Shown: positions 39,823-54,756, numbered from the stretch's first letter. The stretch: 64,000 nt of DNA from Tritrichomonas musculus (GCA_039105265.1 JAPFFF010000010.1:310001-374000); one strand, 5' to 3'. Numbers and translations: made by a program. Notes: generated by a model from the sequence alone, not told the origin.

Positions 39823-40084
39823 GTTAAATAAAACACAAATCTCAAACACTTTTGTAAGATAATTAAAAACGATTTCGAAATTAAGTAAAATCAATAAAGA
39901 TTAAATCGCAATATCAATTATTCTTATTCAAACGTTTCTCACAAGTGAACAGAGTTAAATAAAACACAAATCTCAAACACTTTTGTAAGATAATTAAAAA
40001 CGATTTCGAAATTAAGTAAAATCAATAAAGATTAAAGCTTAATCTCAGTTATTCTTAATCTAACATTTCTCACAAATGAACAGA
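39299..40084. repeat. Right-domain anchor cassette, copy 6
   Basis: Same six ordered states; 33 monomers (4323 bp) after copy 5. Confidence 0.9.
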
Positions 40085-43000
40085 GTTAAATAAAACACAA
40101 ATCTCAAACACTTTTGTAAGATAATTAAAAACGATTTCGAAATTAAGTAAAATCAGTAAAAATTAAAGCTTAATCTCAGTTATTCTTATTCAAACGTTTC
40201 TCACAAATGAACAGAGTTAAATAAAACATAAATCTCAAACACTTTTGTAAGATAATTAAAAACGATTTCGAAATTAAGTAAAATCAGTAAAAATTAAAGC
40301 TTAATCTCAGTTATTCTTAATCTAACATTTCTCACAAATGAACAGAGTTAAATAAAACACAAATCTCAAACACTTTTGTAAGATAATTAAAAACGATTTC
40401 GAAATTAAGTAAAATCAGTAAAAATTAAAGCTTAATCTCAGTTATTCTTAATCTAACATTTCTCACAAATGAACAGAGTTAAATAAAACATAAATCTCAA
40501 ACACTTTTGTAAGATAATTAAAAACGATTTCGAAATTAAGTAAAATCAGTAAAAATTAAAGCTTAATCTCAGTTATTCTTAATCTAACATTTCTCACAAA
40601 TGAACAGAGTTAAATAAAACACAAATCTCAAACACTTTTGTAAGATAATTAAAAACGATTTCGAAATTAAGTAAAATCAGTAAAAATTAAAGCTTAATCT
40701 CAGTTATTCTTAATCTAACATTTCTCACAAATGAACAGAGTTAAATAAAACACAAATCTCAAACACTTTTATAAGATAATTAAAAACGATTTCGAAATTA
40801 AGTAAAATCAATAAAAATTAAAGCTTAATCTCAGTTATTCTTAATCTAACATTTCTCACAAATGAACAGAGTTAAATAAAACACAAATCTCAAACACTTT
40901 TGTAAGATAATTAAAAACGATTTCGAAATTAAGTAAAATCAGTAAAAATTAAAGCTTAATCTCAGTTATTCTTATTCAAACGTTTCTCACAAATGAACAG
41001 AGTTAAATAAAACACAAATCTCAAACACTTTTGTAAGATAATTAAAAACGATTTCGAAATTAAGTAAAATCAGTAAAAATTAAAGCTTAATCTCAGTTAT
41101 TCTTATTCAAACGTTTCTCACAAATGAACAGAGTTAAATAAAACACAAATCTCAAACACTTTTGTAAGATAATTATAAACGATTTCGAAATTAAGTAAAA
41201 TCAGTAAAAATTAAAGCTTAATCTCAGTTATTCTTAATCTAACATTTCTCACAAATGAACAGAGTTAAATAAAACACAAATCTCAAACACTTTTGTAAGA
41301 TAATTAAAAACGATTTCGAAATTAAGTAAAATCAGTAAAAATTAAAGCTTAATCTCAGTTATTCTTAATCTAACATTTCTCACAAATGAACAGAGTTAAA
41401 TAAAACACAAATCTCAAACACTTTTGTAAGATAATTAAAAACGATTTCGAAATTAAGTAAAATCAGTAAAAATTAAAGCTTAATCTCAGTTATTCTTATT
41501 CAAACGTTTCTCACAAATGAACAGAGTTAAATAAAACACAAATCTCAAACACTTTTGTAAGATAATTAAAAACGATTTCGAAATTAAGTAAAATCAGTAA
41601 AAATTAAAGCTTATTCTCAATTATTCTTAATCTAACATTTCTCACAAATGAACAGAGTTAAATAAAACACAAATCTCAAACACTTTTGTAAGATAATTAA
41701 AAACGATTTCGAAATTAAGTAAAATCAGTAAAAATTAAAGCGCAATATCAATTATTCTTATTCAAACGTTTCTCACAAATGAACAGAGTTAAATAAAACA
41801 CAAATCTCAAACACTTTTGTAAGATAATTAAAAACGATTTCGAAATTAAGTAAAATCAGTAAAAATTAAAGCTTAATCTCAGTTATTCTTATTCAAACGT
41901 TTCTCACAAATGAACAGAGTTAAATAAAACACAAATCTCAAACACTTTTGTAAGATAATTGAAAAAGATTTCGAAATTAATTAAAATCAGTAAAAATTAA
42001 AGCTTAATCTCAGTTATTCTTAATCTAACATTTCTCACAAATGAACAGAGTTAAATAAAACATAAATCTCAAACACTTTTGTAAGATAATTATAAACGAT
42101 TTCGAAATTAAGTAAAATCAGTAAAAATTAAAGCTTAATCTCAGTTATTCTTATTCAAACGTTTCTCACAAATGAACAGAGTTAAATAAAACACAAATCT
42201 CAAACACTTTTGTAAGATAATTAAAAACGATTTCGAAATTAATTAAAATCAGTAAAAATTAAAGCTTAATCTCAGTTATTCTTAATCTAACATTTCTCAC
42301 AAATGAACAGAGTTAAATAAAACACAAATCTCAAACACTTTTGTAAGATAATTATAAACGATTTCGAAATTAAGTAAAATCAGTAAAAATTAAAGCTTAA
42401 TCTCAGTTATTCTTATTCAAACGTTTCTCACAAGTGAACAGAGTTAAATAAAACACAAATCTCAAACACTTTTGTAAGATAATTAAAAACGATTTCGAAA
42501 TTAAGTAAAATCAGTAAAAATTAAAGCTTAATCTCAGTTATTCTTAATCTAACATTTCTCACAAATGAACAGAGTTAAATAAAACACAAATCTCAAACAC
42601 TTTTGTAAGATAATTAAAAACGATTTCGAAATTAAGTAAAATCAGTAAAAATTAAAGCTTAATCTCAGTTATTCTTAATCTAACATTTCTCACAAATGAA
42701 CAGAGTTAAATAAAACACAAATCTCAAACACTTTTGTAAGATAATTAAAAACGATTTCGAAATTAAGTAAAATCAGTAAAAATTAAAGCTTAATCTCAGT
42801 TATTCTTAATCTAACATTTCTCACAAATGAACAGAGTTAAATAAAACACAAATCTCAAACACTTTTGTAAGATAATTAAAAACGATTTCGAAATTAAGTA
42901 AAATCAGTAAAAATTAAAGCTTAATCTCAGTTATTCTTATTCAAACGTTTCTCACAAATGAACAGAGTTAAATAAAACACAAATCTCAAACACTTTTGTA

Positions 43001-44407
43001 AGATAATTAAAAACGATTTCGAAATTAAGTAAAATCAGTAAAAATTAAAGCTTAATCTCAGTTATTCTTAATCTAACATTTCTCACAAATGAACAGAGTT
43101 AAATAAAACACAAATCTCAAACACTTTTGTAAGATAATTAAAAACGATTTCGAAATTAAGTAAAATCAGTAAAAATTAAAGCTTAATCTCAGTTATTCTT
43201 AATCTAACATTTCTCACAAATGAACAGAGTTAAATAAAACACAAATCTCAAACACTTTTATAAGATAATTAAAAACGATTTCGAAATTAAGTAAAATCAG
43301 TAAAAATTAAAGCTTAATCTCAGTTATTCTTATTCAAACGTTTCTCACAAATGAACAGAGTTAAATAAAACACAAATCTCAAACACTTTTGTAAGATAAT
43401 TAAAAACGATTTCGAAATTAATTAAAATCAGTAAAAATTAAAGCTTAATCTCAGTTATTCTTAATCTAACATTTCTCACAAATGAACAGAGTTAAATAAA
43501 ACACAAATCTCAAACACTTTTGTAAGATAATTATAAACGATTTCGAAATTAAGTAAAATCAGTAAAAATTAAAGCTTAATCTCAGTTATTCTTAATCTAA
43601 CATTTCTCACAAATGAACAGAGTTAAATAAAACACAAATCTCAAACACTTTTGTAAGATAATTAAAAACGATTTCGAAATTAAGTAAAATCAGTAAAAAT
43701 TAAAGCTTAATCTCAGTTATTCTTATTCAAACGTTTCTCACAAGTGAACAGAGTTAAATAAAACACAAATCTCAAACACTTTTGTAAGATAATTAAAAAC
43801 GATTTCGAAATTAAGTAAAATCAGTAAAAATTAAAGCTTAATCTCAGTTATTCTTATTCAAACGTTTCTCACAAATGAACAGAGTTAAATAAAACACAAA
43901 TCTCAAACACTTTTGTAAGATAATTAAAAACGATTTCGAAATTAAGTAAAATCAGTAAAAATTAAAGCTTAATCTCAGTTATTCTTAATCTAACATTTCT
44001 CACAAATGAACAGAGTTAAATAAAACACAAATCTCAAACACTTTTATAAGATAATTAAAAACGATTTCGAAATTAAGTAAAATCAGTAAAAATTAAAGCT
44101 TAATCTCAGTTATTCTTATTCAAACGTTTCTCACAAATGAACAGAGTTAAATAAAACACAAATCTCAAACACTTTTGTAAGATAATTAAAAACGATTTCG
44201 AAATTAAGTAAAATCAGTAAAAATTAAAGCTTAATCTCAGTTATTCTTATTCAAACGTTTCTCACAAATGAACAGAGTTAAATAAAACACAAATCTCAAA
44301 CACTTTTGTAAGATAATTAAAAACGATTTCGAAATTAAGTAAAATCAGTAAAAATTAAAGCTTAATCTCAGTTATTCTTAATCTAACATTTCTCACAAAT
44401 GAACAGA
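39823..44407. repeat. HOR copy of 35 monomers
   Basis: Follows the 33-monomer copy for its first 17 monomers. The C14T T44 type 3 monomer at 42050 then ends in 'a', where the other copies have r. A T63 type 1 monomer (42181) and a T44 type 3 r monomer (42312) come next before the common order resumes. These two extra monomers account for 35 against 33. Confidence 0.87.
41526..41787. repeat. h-R monomer pair
   Basis: h type 1 then R type 3; R is 14 monomers after the Q at 39823. The offset from the previous pair is 33 monomers. Confidence 0.9.
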
Positions 44408-44669
44408 GTTAAATAAAACACAAATCTCAAACACTTTTGTAAGATAATTAAAAACGATTTCGAAATTAAGTAAAATCAATAAAGATTAAATCGCAATATC
44501 AATTATTCTTATTCAAACGTTTCTCACAAGTGAACAGAGTTAAATAAAACACAAATCTCAAACACTTTTGTAAGATAATTAAAAACGATTTCGAAATTAA
44601 GTAAAATCAATAAAGATTAAAGCTTAATCTCAGTTATTCTTAATCTAACATTTCTCACAAATGAACAGA
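43884..44669. repeat. Right-domain anchor cassette, copy 7
   Basis: Same six ordered states; 35 monomers (4585 bp) after copy 6. It lies within the first copy of the 58-monomer duplication. Confidence 0.9.
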
Positions 44670-46110
44670 GTTAAATAAAACACAAATCTCAAACACTTTT
44701 GTAAGATAATTAAAAACGATTTCGAAATTAAGTAAAATCAGTAAAAATTAAAGCTTAATCTCAGTTATTCTTATTCAAACGTTTCTCACAAATGAACAGA
44801 GTTAAATAAAACATAAATCTCAAACACTTTTGTAAGATAATTAAAAACGATTTCGAAATTAAGTAAAATCAGTAAAAATTAAAGCTTAATCTCAGTTATT
44901 CTTAATCTAACATTTCTCACAAATGAACAGAGTTAAATAAAACACAAATCTCAAACACTTTTGTAAGATAATTAAAAACGATTTCGAAATTAAGTAAAAT
45001 CAGTAAAAATTAAAGCTTAATCTCAGTTATTCTTAATCTAACATTTCTCACAAATGAACAGAGTTAAATAAAACATAAATCTCAAACACTTTTGTAAGAT
45101 AATTAAAAACGATTTCGAAATTAAGTAAAATCAGTAAAAATTAAAGCTTAATCTCAGTTATTCTTAATCTAACATTTCTCACAAATGAACAGAGTTAAAT
45201 AAAACACAAATCTCAAACACTTTTGTAAGATAATTAAAAACGATTTCGAAATTAAGTAAAATCAGTAAAAATTAAAGCTTAATCTCAGTTATTCTTAATC
45301 TAACATTTCTCACAAATGAACAGAGTTAAATAAAACACAAATCTCAAACACTTTTATAAGATAATTAAAAACGATTTCGAAATTAAGTAAAATCAATAAA
45401 AATTAAAGCTTAATCTCAGTTATTCTTAATCTAACATTTCTCACAAATGAACAGAGTTAAATAAAACACAAATCTCAAACACTTTTGTAAGATAATTAAA
45501 AACGATTTCGAAATTAAGTAAAATCAGTAAAAATTAAAGCTTAATCTCAGTTATTCTTATTCAAACGTTTCTCACAAATGAACAGAGTTAAATAAAACAC
45601 AAATCTCAAACACTTTTGTAAGATAATTAAAAACGATTTCGAAATTAAGTAAAATCAGTAAAAATTAAAGCTTAATCTCAGTTATTCTTATTCAAACGTT
45701 TCTCACAAATGAACAGAGTTAAATAAAACACAAATCTCAAACACTTTTGTAAGATAATTATAAACGATTTCGAAATTAAGTAAAATCAGTAAAAATTAAA
45801 GCTTAATCTCAGTTATTCTTAATCTAACATTTCTCACAAATGAACAGAGTTAAATAAAACACAAATCTCAAACACTTTTGTAAGATAATTAAAAACGATT
45901 TCGAAATTAAGTAAAATCAGTAAAAATTAAAGCTTAATCTCAGTTATTCTTAATCTAACATTTCTCACAAATGAACAGAGTTAAATAAAACACAAATCTC
46001 AAACACTTTTGTAAGATAATTAAAAACGATTTCGAAATTAAGTAAAATCAGTAAAAATTAAAGCTTAATCTCAGTTATTCTTATTCAAACGTTTCTCACA
46101 AATGAACAGA

Positions 46111-46372
46111 GTTAAATAAAACACAAATCTCAAACACTTTTGTAAGATAATTAAAAACGATTTCGAAATTAAGTAAAATCAGTAAAAATTAAAGCTTATT
46201 CTCAATTATTCTTAATCTAACATTTCTCACAAATGAACAGAGTTAAATAAAACACAAATCTCAAACACTTTTGTAAGATAATTAAAAACGATTTCGAAAT
46301 TAAGTAAAATCAGTAAAAATTAAAGCGCAATATCAATTATTCTTATTCAAACGTTTCTCACAAATGAACAGA
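46111..46372. repeat. h-R monomer pair
   Basis: h type 1 then R type 3; R is 14 monomers after the Q at 44408 and 35 monomers after the previous R. Confidence 0.9.
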
Positions 46373-48206
46373 GTTAAATAAAACACAAATCTCAAACACT
46401 TTTGTAAGATAATTAAAAACGATTTCGAAATTAAGTAAAATCAGTAAAAATTAAAGCTTAATCTCAGTTATTCTTATTCAAACGTTTCTCACAAATGAAC
46501 AGAGTTAAATAAAACACAAATCTCAAACACTTTTGTAAGATAATTGAAAAAGATTTCGAAATTAATTAAAATCAGTAAAAATTAAAGCTTAATCTCAGTT
46601 ATTCTTAATCTAACATTTCTCACAAATGAACAGAGTTAAATAAAACATAAATCTCAAACACTTTTGTAAGATAATTATAAACGATTTCGAAATTAAGTAA
46701 AATCAGTAAAAATTAAAGCTTAATCTCAGTTATTCTTATTCAAACGTTTCTCACAAGTGAACAGAGTTAAATAAAACACAAATCTCAAACACTTTTGTAA
46801 GATAATTAAAAACGATTTCGAAATTAAGTAAAATCAGTAAAAATTAAAGCTTAATCTCAGTTATTCTTAATCTAACATTTCTCACAAATGAACAGAGTTA
46901 AATAAAACACAAATCTCAAACACTTTTGTAAGATAATTAAAAACGATTTCGAAATTAAGTAAAATCAGTAAAAATTAAAGCTTAATCTCAGTTATTCTTA
47001 ATCTAACATTTCTCACAAATGAACAGAGTTAAATAAAACACAAATCTCAAACACTTTTGTAAGATAATTAAAAACGATTTCGAAATTAAGTAAAATCAGT
47101 AAAAATTAAAGCTTAATCTCAGTTATTCTTAATCTAACATTTCTCACAAATGAACAGAGTTAAATAAAACACAAATCTCAAACACTTTTGTAAGATAATT
47201 AAAAACGATTTCGAAATTAAGTAAAATCAGTAAAAATTAAAGCTTAATCTCAGTTATTCTTATTCAAACGTTTCTCACAAATGAACAGAGTTAAATAAAA
47301 CACAAATCTCAAACACTTTTGTAAGATAATTAAAAACGATTTCGAAATTAAGTAAAATCAGTAAAAATTAAAGCTTAATCTCAGTTATTCTTAATCTAAC
47401 ATTTCTCACAAATGAACAGAGTTAAATAAAACACAAATCTCAAACACTTTTGTAAGATAATTAAAAACGATTTCGAAATTAAGTAAAATCAGTAAAAATT
47501 AAAGCTTAATCTCAGTTATTCTTAATCTAACATTTCTCACAAATGAACAGAGTTAAATAAAACACAAATCTCAAACACTTTTATAAGATAATTAAAAACG
47601 ATTTCGAAATTAAGTAAAATCAGTAAAAATTAAAGCTTAATCTCAGTTATTCTTATTCAAACGTTTCTCACAAATGAACAGAGTTAAATAAAACACAAAT
47701 CTCAAACACTTTTGTAAGATAATTAAAAACGATTTCGAAATTAAGTAAAATCAGTAAAAATTAAAGCTTAATCTCAGTTATTCTTATTCAAACGTTTCTC
47801 ACAAATGAACAGAGTTAAATAAAACACAAATCTCAAACACTTTTGTAAGATAATTAAAAACGATTTCGAAATTAAGTAAAATCAGTAAAAATTAAAGCTT
47901 AATCTCAGTTATTCTTAATCTAACATTTCTCACAAATGAACAGAGTTAAATAAAACACAAATCTCAAACACTTTTATAAGATAATTAAAAACGATTTCGA
48001 AATTAAGTAAAATCAGTAAAAATTAAAGCTTAATCTCAGTTATTCTTATTCAAACGTTTCTCACAAATGAACAGAGTTAAATAAAACACAAATCTCAAAC
48101 ACTTTTGTAAGATAATTAAAAACGATTTCGAAATTAAGTAAAATCAGTAAAAATTAAAGCTTAATCTCAGTTATTCTTATTCAAACGTTTCTCACAAATG
48201 AACAGA

Positions 48207-48599
48207 GTTAAATAAAACACAAATCTCAAACACTTTTGTAAGATAATTAAAAACGATTTCGAAATTAAGTAAAATCAGTAAAAATTAAAGCTTAATCTCA
48301 GTTATTCTTATTCAAACGTTTCTCACAAGTGAACAGAGTTAAATAAAACACAAATCTCAAACACTTTTGTAAGATAATTGAAAAAGATTTCGAAATTAAT
48401 TAAAATCAGTAAAAATTAAAGCTTAATCTCAGTTATTCTTAATCTAACATTTCTCACAAATGAACAGAGTTAAATAAAACACAAATCTCAAACACTTTTG
48501 TAAGATAATTGAAAACGATTTCGAAATTAAGTAAAATCAGTAAAAATTAAAGCTTAATCTCAGTTATTCTTAATCTAACATTTCTCACAAATGAACAGA
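48207..48599. repeat. Three-monomer K/g43 module, copy 1
   Basis: Type 3 r monomer, then K with T63 type 1, then g43 type 1. The g43 state (A43G without C48A) occurs only in this module. The next copy is 19 monomers on. Confidence 0.88.
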
Positions 48600-50695
48600 G
48601 TTAAATAAAACACAAATCTCAAACACTTTTGTAAGATAATTAAAAACGATTTCGAAATTAATTAAAATCAGTAAAAATTAAAGCTTAATCTCAGTTATTC
48701 TTAATCTAACATTTCTCACAAATGAACAGAGTTAAATAAAACACAAATCTCAAACACTTTTGTAAGATAATTATAAACGATTTCGAAATTAAGTAAAATC
48801 AGTAAAAATTAAAGCTTAATCTCAGTTATTCTTATTCAAACGTTTCTCACAAATGAACAGAGTTAAATAAAACACAAATCTCAAACACTTTTGTAAGATA
48901 ATTAAAAACGATTTCGAAATTAAGTAAAATCAGTAAAAATTAAAGCTTAATCTCAGTTATTCTTAATCTAACATTTCTCACAAATGAACAGAGTTAAATA
49001 AAACACAAATCTCAAACACTTTTGTAAGATAATTAAAAACGATTTCGAAATTAAGTAAAATCAGTAAAAATTAAAGCTTAATCTCAGTTATTCTTATTCA
49101 AACGTTTCTCACAAATGAACAGAGTTAAATAAAACACAAATCTCAAACACTTTTGTAAGATAATTAAAAACGATTTCGAAATTAAGTAAAATCAGTAAAA
49201 ATTAAAGCTTAATCTCAGTTATTCTTATTCAAACGTTTCTCACAAATGAACAGAGTTAAATAAAACACAAATCTCAAACACTTTTGTAAGATAATTAAAA
49301 ACGATTTCGAAATTAAGTAAAATCAGTAAAAATTAAAGCTTAATCTCAGTTATTCTTAATCTAACATTTCTCACAAATGAACAGAGTTAAATAAAACACA
49401 AATCTCAAACACTTTTGTAAGATAATTAAAAACGATTTCGAAATTAAGTAAAATCAGTAAAAATTAAAGCTTAATCTCAGTTATTCTTAATCTAACATTT
49501 CTCACAAATGAACAGAGTTAAATAAAACACAAATCTCAAACACTTTTATAAGATAATTAAAAACGATTTCGAAATTAAGTAAAATCAATAAAAATTAAAG
49601 CTTAATCTCAGTTATTCTTAATCTAACATTTCTCACAAATGAACAGAGTTAAATAAAACACAAATCTCAAACACTTTTGTAAGATAATTAAAAACGATTT
49701 CGAAATTAAGTAAAATCAGTAAAAATTAAAGCTTAATCTCAGTTATTCTTAATCTAACATTTCTCACAAATGAACAGAGTTAAATAAAACACAAATCTCA
49801 AACACTTTTATAAGATAATTAAAAACGATTTCGAAATTAAGTAAAATCAATAAAAATTAAAGCTTAATCTCAGTTATTCTTAATCTAACATTTCTCACAA
49901 ATGAACAGAGTTAAATAAAACACAAATCTCAAACACTTTTGTAAGATAATTATAAACGATTTCGAAATTAAGTAAAATCAGTAAAAATTAAAGCTTAATC
50001 TCAGTTATTCTTAATCTAACATTTCTCACAAATGAACAGAGTTAAATAAAACACAAATCTCAAACACTTTTGTAAGATAATTATAAACGATTTCGAAATT
50101 AAGTAAAATCAGTAAAAATTAAAGCTTAATCTCAGTTATTCTTAATCTAACATTTCTCACAAATGAACAGAGTTAAATAAAACACAAATCTCAAACACTT
50201 TTGTAAGATAATTAAAAACGATTTCGAAATTAAGTAAAATCAGTAAAAATTAAAGCTTAATCTCAGTTATTCTTAATCTAACATTTCTCACAAATGAACA
50301 GAGTTAAATAAAACACAAATCTCAAACACTTTTATAAGATAATTAAAAACGATTTCGAAATTAAGTAAAATCAATAAAAATTAAAGCTTAATCTCAGTTA
50401 TTCTTAATCTAACATTTCTCACAAATGAACAGAGTTAAATAAAACACAAATCTCAAACACTTTTGTAAGATAATTAAAAACGATTTCGAAATTAAGTAAA
50501 ATCAGTAAAAATTAAAGCTTAATCTCAGTTATTCTTATTCAAACGTTTCTCACAAATGAACAGAGTTAAATAAAACACAAATCTCAAACACTTTTGTAAG
50601 ATAATTATAAACGATTTCGAAATTAAGTAAAATCAGTAAAAATTAAAGCTTAATCTCAGTTATTCTTATTCAAACGTTTCTCACAAATGAACAGA

Positions 50696-51088
50696 GTTAA
50701 ATAAAACACAAATCTCAAACACTTTTGTAAGATAATTAAAAACGATTTCGAAATTAAGTAAAATCAGTAAAAATTAAAGCTTAATCTCAGTTATTCTTAT
50801 TCAAACGTTTCTCACAAGTGAACAGAGTTAAATAAAACACAAATCTCAAACACTTTTGTAAGATAATTGAAAAAGATTTCGAAATTAATTAAAATCAGTA
50901 AAAATTAAAGCTTAATCTCAGTTATTCTTAATCTAACATTTCTCACAAATGAACAGAGTTAAATAAAACACAAATCTCAAACACTTTTGTAAGATAATTG
51001 AAAACGATTTCGAAATTAAGTAAAATCAGTAAAAATTAAAGCTTAATCTCAGTTATTCTTAATCTAACATTTCTCACAAATGAACAGA
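50696..51088. repeat. Three-monomer K/g43 module, copy 2
   Basis: Same three ordered states as 48207-48599. The flanking monomers differ on both sides, so the module itself, and not a full 19-monomer unit, is what repeats. Confidence 0.88.
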
Positions 51089-52267
51089 GTTAAATAAAAC
51101 ACAAATCTCAAACACTTTTGTAAGATAATTAAAAACGATTTCGAAATTAAGTAAAATCAGTAAAAATTAAAGCTTAATCTCAGTTATTCTTAATCTAACA
51201 TTTCTCACAAATGAACAGAGTTAAATAAAACACAAATCTCAAACACTTTTGTAAGATAATTAAAAACGATTTCGAAATTAAGTAAAATCAGTAAAAATTA
51301 AAGCTTAATCTCAGTTATTCTTATTCAAACGTTTCTCACAAATGAACAGAGTTAAATAAAACACAAATCTCAAACACTTTTGTAAGATAATTAAAAACGA
51401 TTTCGAAATTAAGTAAAATCAGTAAAAATTAAAGCTTAATCTCAGTTATTCTTAATCTAACATTTCTCACAAATGAACAGAGTTAAATAAAACACAAATC
51501 TCAAACACTTTTGTAAGATAATTAAAAACGATTTCGAAATTAAGTAAAATCAGTAAAAATTAAAGCTTAATCTCAGTTATTCTTAATCTAACATTTCTCA
51601 CAAATGAACAGAGTTAAATAAAACACAAATCTCAAACACTTTTATAAGATAATTAAAAACGATTTCGAAATTAAGTAAAATCAGTAAAAATTAAAGCTTA
51701 ATCTCAGTTATTCTTATTCAAACGTTTCTCACAAATGAACAGAGTTAAATAAAACACAAATCTCAAACACTTTTGTAAGATAATTAAAAACGATTTCGAA
51801 ATTAAGTAAAATCAGTAAAAATTAAAGCTTAATCTCAGTTATTCTTAATCTAACATTTCTCACAAATGAACAGAGTTAAATAAAACACAAATCTCAAACA
51901 CTTTTGTAAGATAATTATAAACGATTTCGAAATTAAGTAAAATCAGTAAAAATTAAAGCTTAATCTCAGTTATTCTTAATCTAACATTTCTCACAAATGA
52001 ACAGAGTTAAATAAAACACAAATCTCAAACACTTTTGTAAGATAATTAAAAACGATTTCGAAATTAAGTAAAATCAGTAAAAATTAAAGCTTAATCTCAG
52101 TTATTCTTATTCAAACGTTTCTCACAAGTGAACAGAGTTAAATAAAACACAAATCTCAAACACTTTTGTAAGATAATTAAAAACGATTTCGAAATTAAGT
52201 AAAATCAGTAAAAATTAAAGCTTAATCTCAGTTATTCTTATTCAAACGTTTCTCACAAATGAACAGA

Positions 52268-53053
52268 GTTAAATAAAACACAAATCTCAAACACTTTTGT
52301 AAGATAATTAAAAACGATTTCGAAATTAAGTAAAATCAGTAAAAATTAAAGCTTAATCTCAGTTATTCTTAATCTAACATTTCTCACAAATGAACAGAGT
52401 TAAATAAAACACAAATCTCAAACACTTTTATAAGATAATTAAAAACGATTTCGAAATTAAGTAAAATCAGTAAAAATTAAAGCTTAATCTCAGTTATTCT
52501 TATTCAAACGTTTCTCACAAATGAACAGAGTTAAATAAAACACAAATCTCAAACACTTTTGTAAGATAATTAAAAACGATTTCGAAATTAAGTAAAATCA
52601 GTAAAAATTAAAGCTTAATCTCAGTTATTCTTATTCAAACGTTTCTCACAAATGAACAGAGTTAAATAAAACACAAATCTCAAACACTTTTGTAAGATAA
52701 TTAAAAACGATTTCGAAATTAAGTAAAATCAGTAAAAATTAAAGCTTAATCTCAGTTATTCTTAATCTAACATTTCTCACAAATGAACAGAGTTAAATAA
52801 AACACAAATCTCAAACACTTTTGTAAGATAATTAAAAACGATTTCGAAATTAAGTAAAATCAATAAAGATTAAATCGCAATATCAATTATTCTTATTCAA
52901 ACGTTTCTCACAAGTGAACAGAGTTAAATAAAACACAAATCTCAAACACTTTTGTAAGATAATTAAAAACGATTTCGAAATTAAGTAAAATCAATAAAGA
53001 TTAAAGCTTAATCTCAGTTATTCTTAATCTAACATTTCTCACAAATGAACAGA
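52268..53053. repeat. Right-domain anchor cassette, copy 8
   Basis: Same six ordered states; 64 monomers (8384 bp) after copy 7. It lies within the second copy of the 58-monomer duplication. No anchor is seen to the right of it. Confidence 0.9.
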
Positions 53054-54494
53054 GTTAAATAAAACACAAATCTCAAACACTTTTGTAAGATAATTAAAAA
53101 CGATTTCGAAATTAAGTAAAATCAGTAAAAATTAAAGCTTAATCTCAGTTATTCTTATTCAAACGTTTCTCACAAATGAACAGAGTTAAATAAAACATAA
53201 ATCTCAAACACTTTTGTAAGATAATTAAAAACGATTTCGAAATTAAGTAAAATCAGTAAAAATTAAAGCTTAATCTCAGTTATTCTTAATCTAACATTTC
53301 TCACAAATGAACAGAGTTAAATAAAACACAAATCTCAAACACTTTTGTAAGATAATTAAAAACGATTTCGAAATTAAGTAAAATCAGTAAAAATTAAAGC
53401 TTAATCTCAGTTATTCTTAATCTAACATTTCTCACAAATGAACAGAGTTAAATAAAACATAAATCTCAAACACTTTTGTAAGATAATTAAAAACGATTTC
53501 GAAATTAAGTAAAATCAGTAAAAATTAAAGCTTAATCTCAGTTATTCTTAATCTAACATTTCTCACAAATGAACAGAGTTAAATAAAACACAAATCTCAA
53601 ACACTTTTGTAAGATAATTAAAAACGATTTCGAAATTAAGTAAAATCAGTAAAAATTAAAGCTTAATCTCAGTTATTCTTAATCTAACATTTCTCACAAA
53701 TGAACAGAGTTAAATAAAACACAAATCTCAAACACTTTTATAAGATAATTAAAAACGATTTCGAAATTAAGTAAAATCAATAAAAATTAAAGCTTAATCT
53801 CAGTTATTCTTAATCTAACATTTCTCACAAATGAACAGAGTTAAATAAAACACAAATCTCAAACACTTTTGTAAGATAATTAAAAACGATTTCGAAATTA
53901 AGTAAAATCAGTAAAAATTAAAGCTTAATCTCAGTTATTCTTATTCAAACGTTTCTCACAAATGAACAGAGTTAAATAAAACACAAATCTCAAACACTTT
54001 TGTAAGATAATTAAAAACGATTTCGAAATTAAGTAAAATCAGTAAAAATTAAAGCTTAATCTCAGTTATTCTTATTCAAACGTTTCTCACAAATGAACAG
54101 AGTTAAATAAAACACAAATCTCAAACACTTTTGTAAGATAATTATAAACGATTTCGAAATTAAGTAAAATCAGTAAAAATTAAAGCTTAATCTCAGTTAT
54201 TCTTAATCTAACATTTCTCACAAATGAACAGAGTTAAATAAAACACAAATCTCAAACACTTTTGTAAGATAATTAAAAACGATTTCGAAATTAAGTAAAA
54301 TCAGTAAAAATTAAAGCTTAATCTCAGTTATTCTTAATCTAACATTTCTCACAAATGAACAGAGTTAAATAAAACACAAATCTCAAACACTTTTGTAAGA
54401 TAATTAAAAACGATTTCGAAATTAAGTAAAATCAGTAAAAATTAAAGCTTAATCTCAGTTATTCTTATTCAAACGTTTCTCACAAATGAACAGA

Positions 54495-54756
54495 GTTAAA
54501 TAAAACACAAATCTCAAACACTTTTGTAAGATAATTAAAAACGATTTCGAAATTAAGTAAAATCAGTAAAAATTAAAGCTTATTCTCAATTATTCTTAAT
54601 CTAACATTTCTCACAAATGAACAGAGTTAAATAAAACACAAATCTCAAACACTTTTGTAAGATAATTAAAAACGATTTCGAAATTAAGTAAAATCAGTAA
54701 AAATTAAAGCGCAATATCAATTATTCTTATTCAAACGTTTCTCACAAATGAACAGA
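54495..54756. repeat. h-R monomer pair
   Basis: h type 1 then R type 3; R is 14 monomers after the Q at 52792 and exactly 64 monomers after the previous R. Confidence 0.9.

Larger units (their letters stand above)
43491..51088. repeat. 58-monomer duplication, left copy
   Basis: 58 consecutive monomers (7598 bp) have the same diagnostic states, in the same order, as 51875-59472; the offset is 8384 bp. The left edge is set by T63 at 43360, which is absent from its counterpart at 51744. The right edge is set by the monomer after the g43 monomer (type 1 at 51089, T44 type 3 at 59473). Confidence 0.88.
44408..52791. repeat. HOR copy of 64 monomers
   Basis: Begins like the 33-monomer copy (h-R at 46111, K/T63 at 46504) and follows it for about 27 monomers. 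It then extends with two K/g43 modules 19 monomers apart and a stretch containing four A32+G72A type 1 monomers in the whole copy. Length to the next anchor Q at 52792 is 8384 bp. Confidence 0.87.

Noticed and set aside
48207-51088. A full 19-monomer tandem duplication inside the 64-monomer unit
   Set aside because: The two K/g43 modules are 19 monomers apart, but the monomers on either side do not match in order, so only the three-monomer module repeats.
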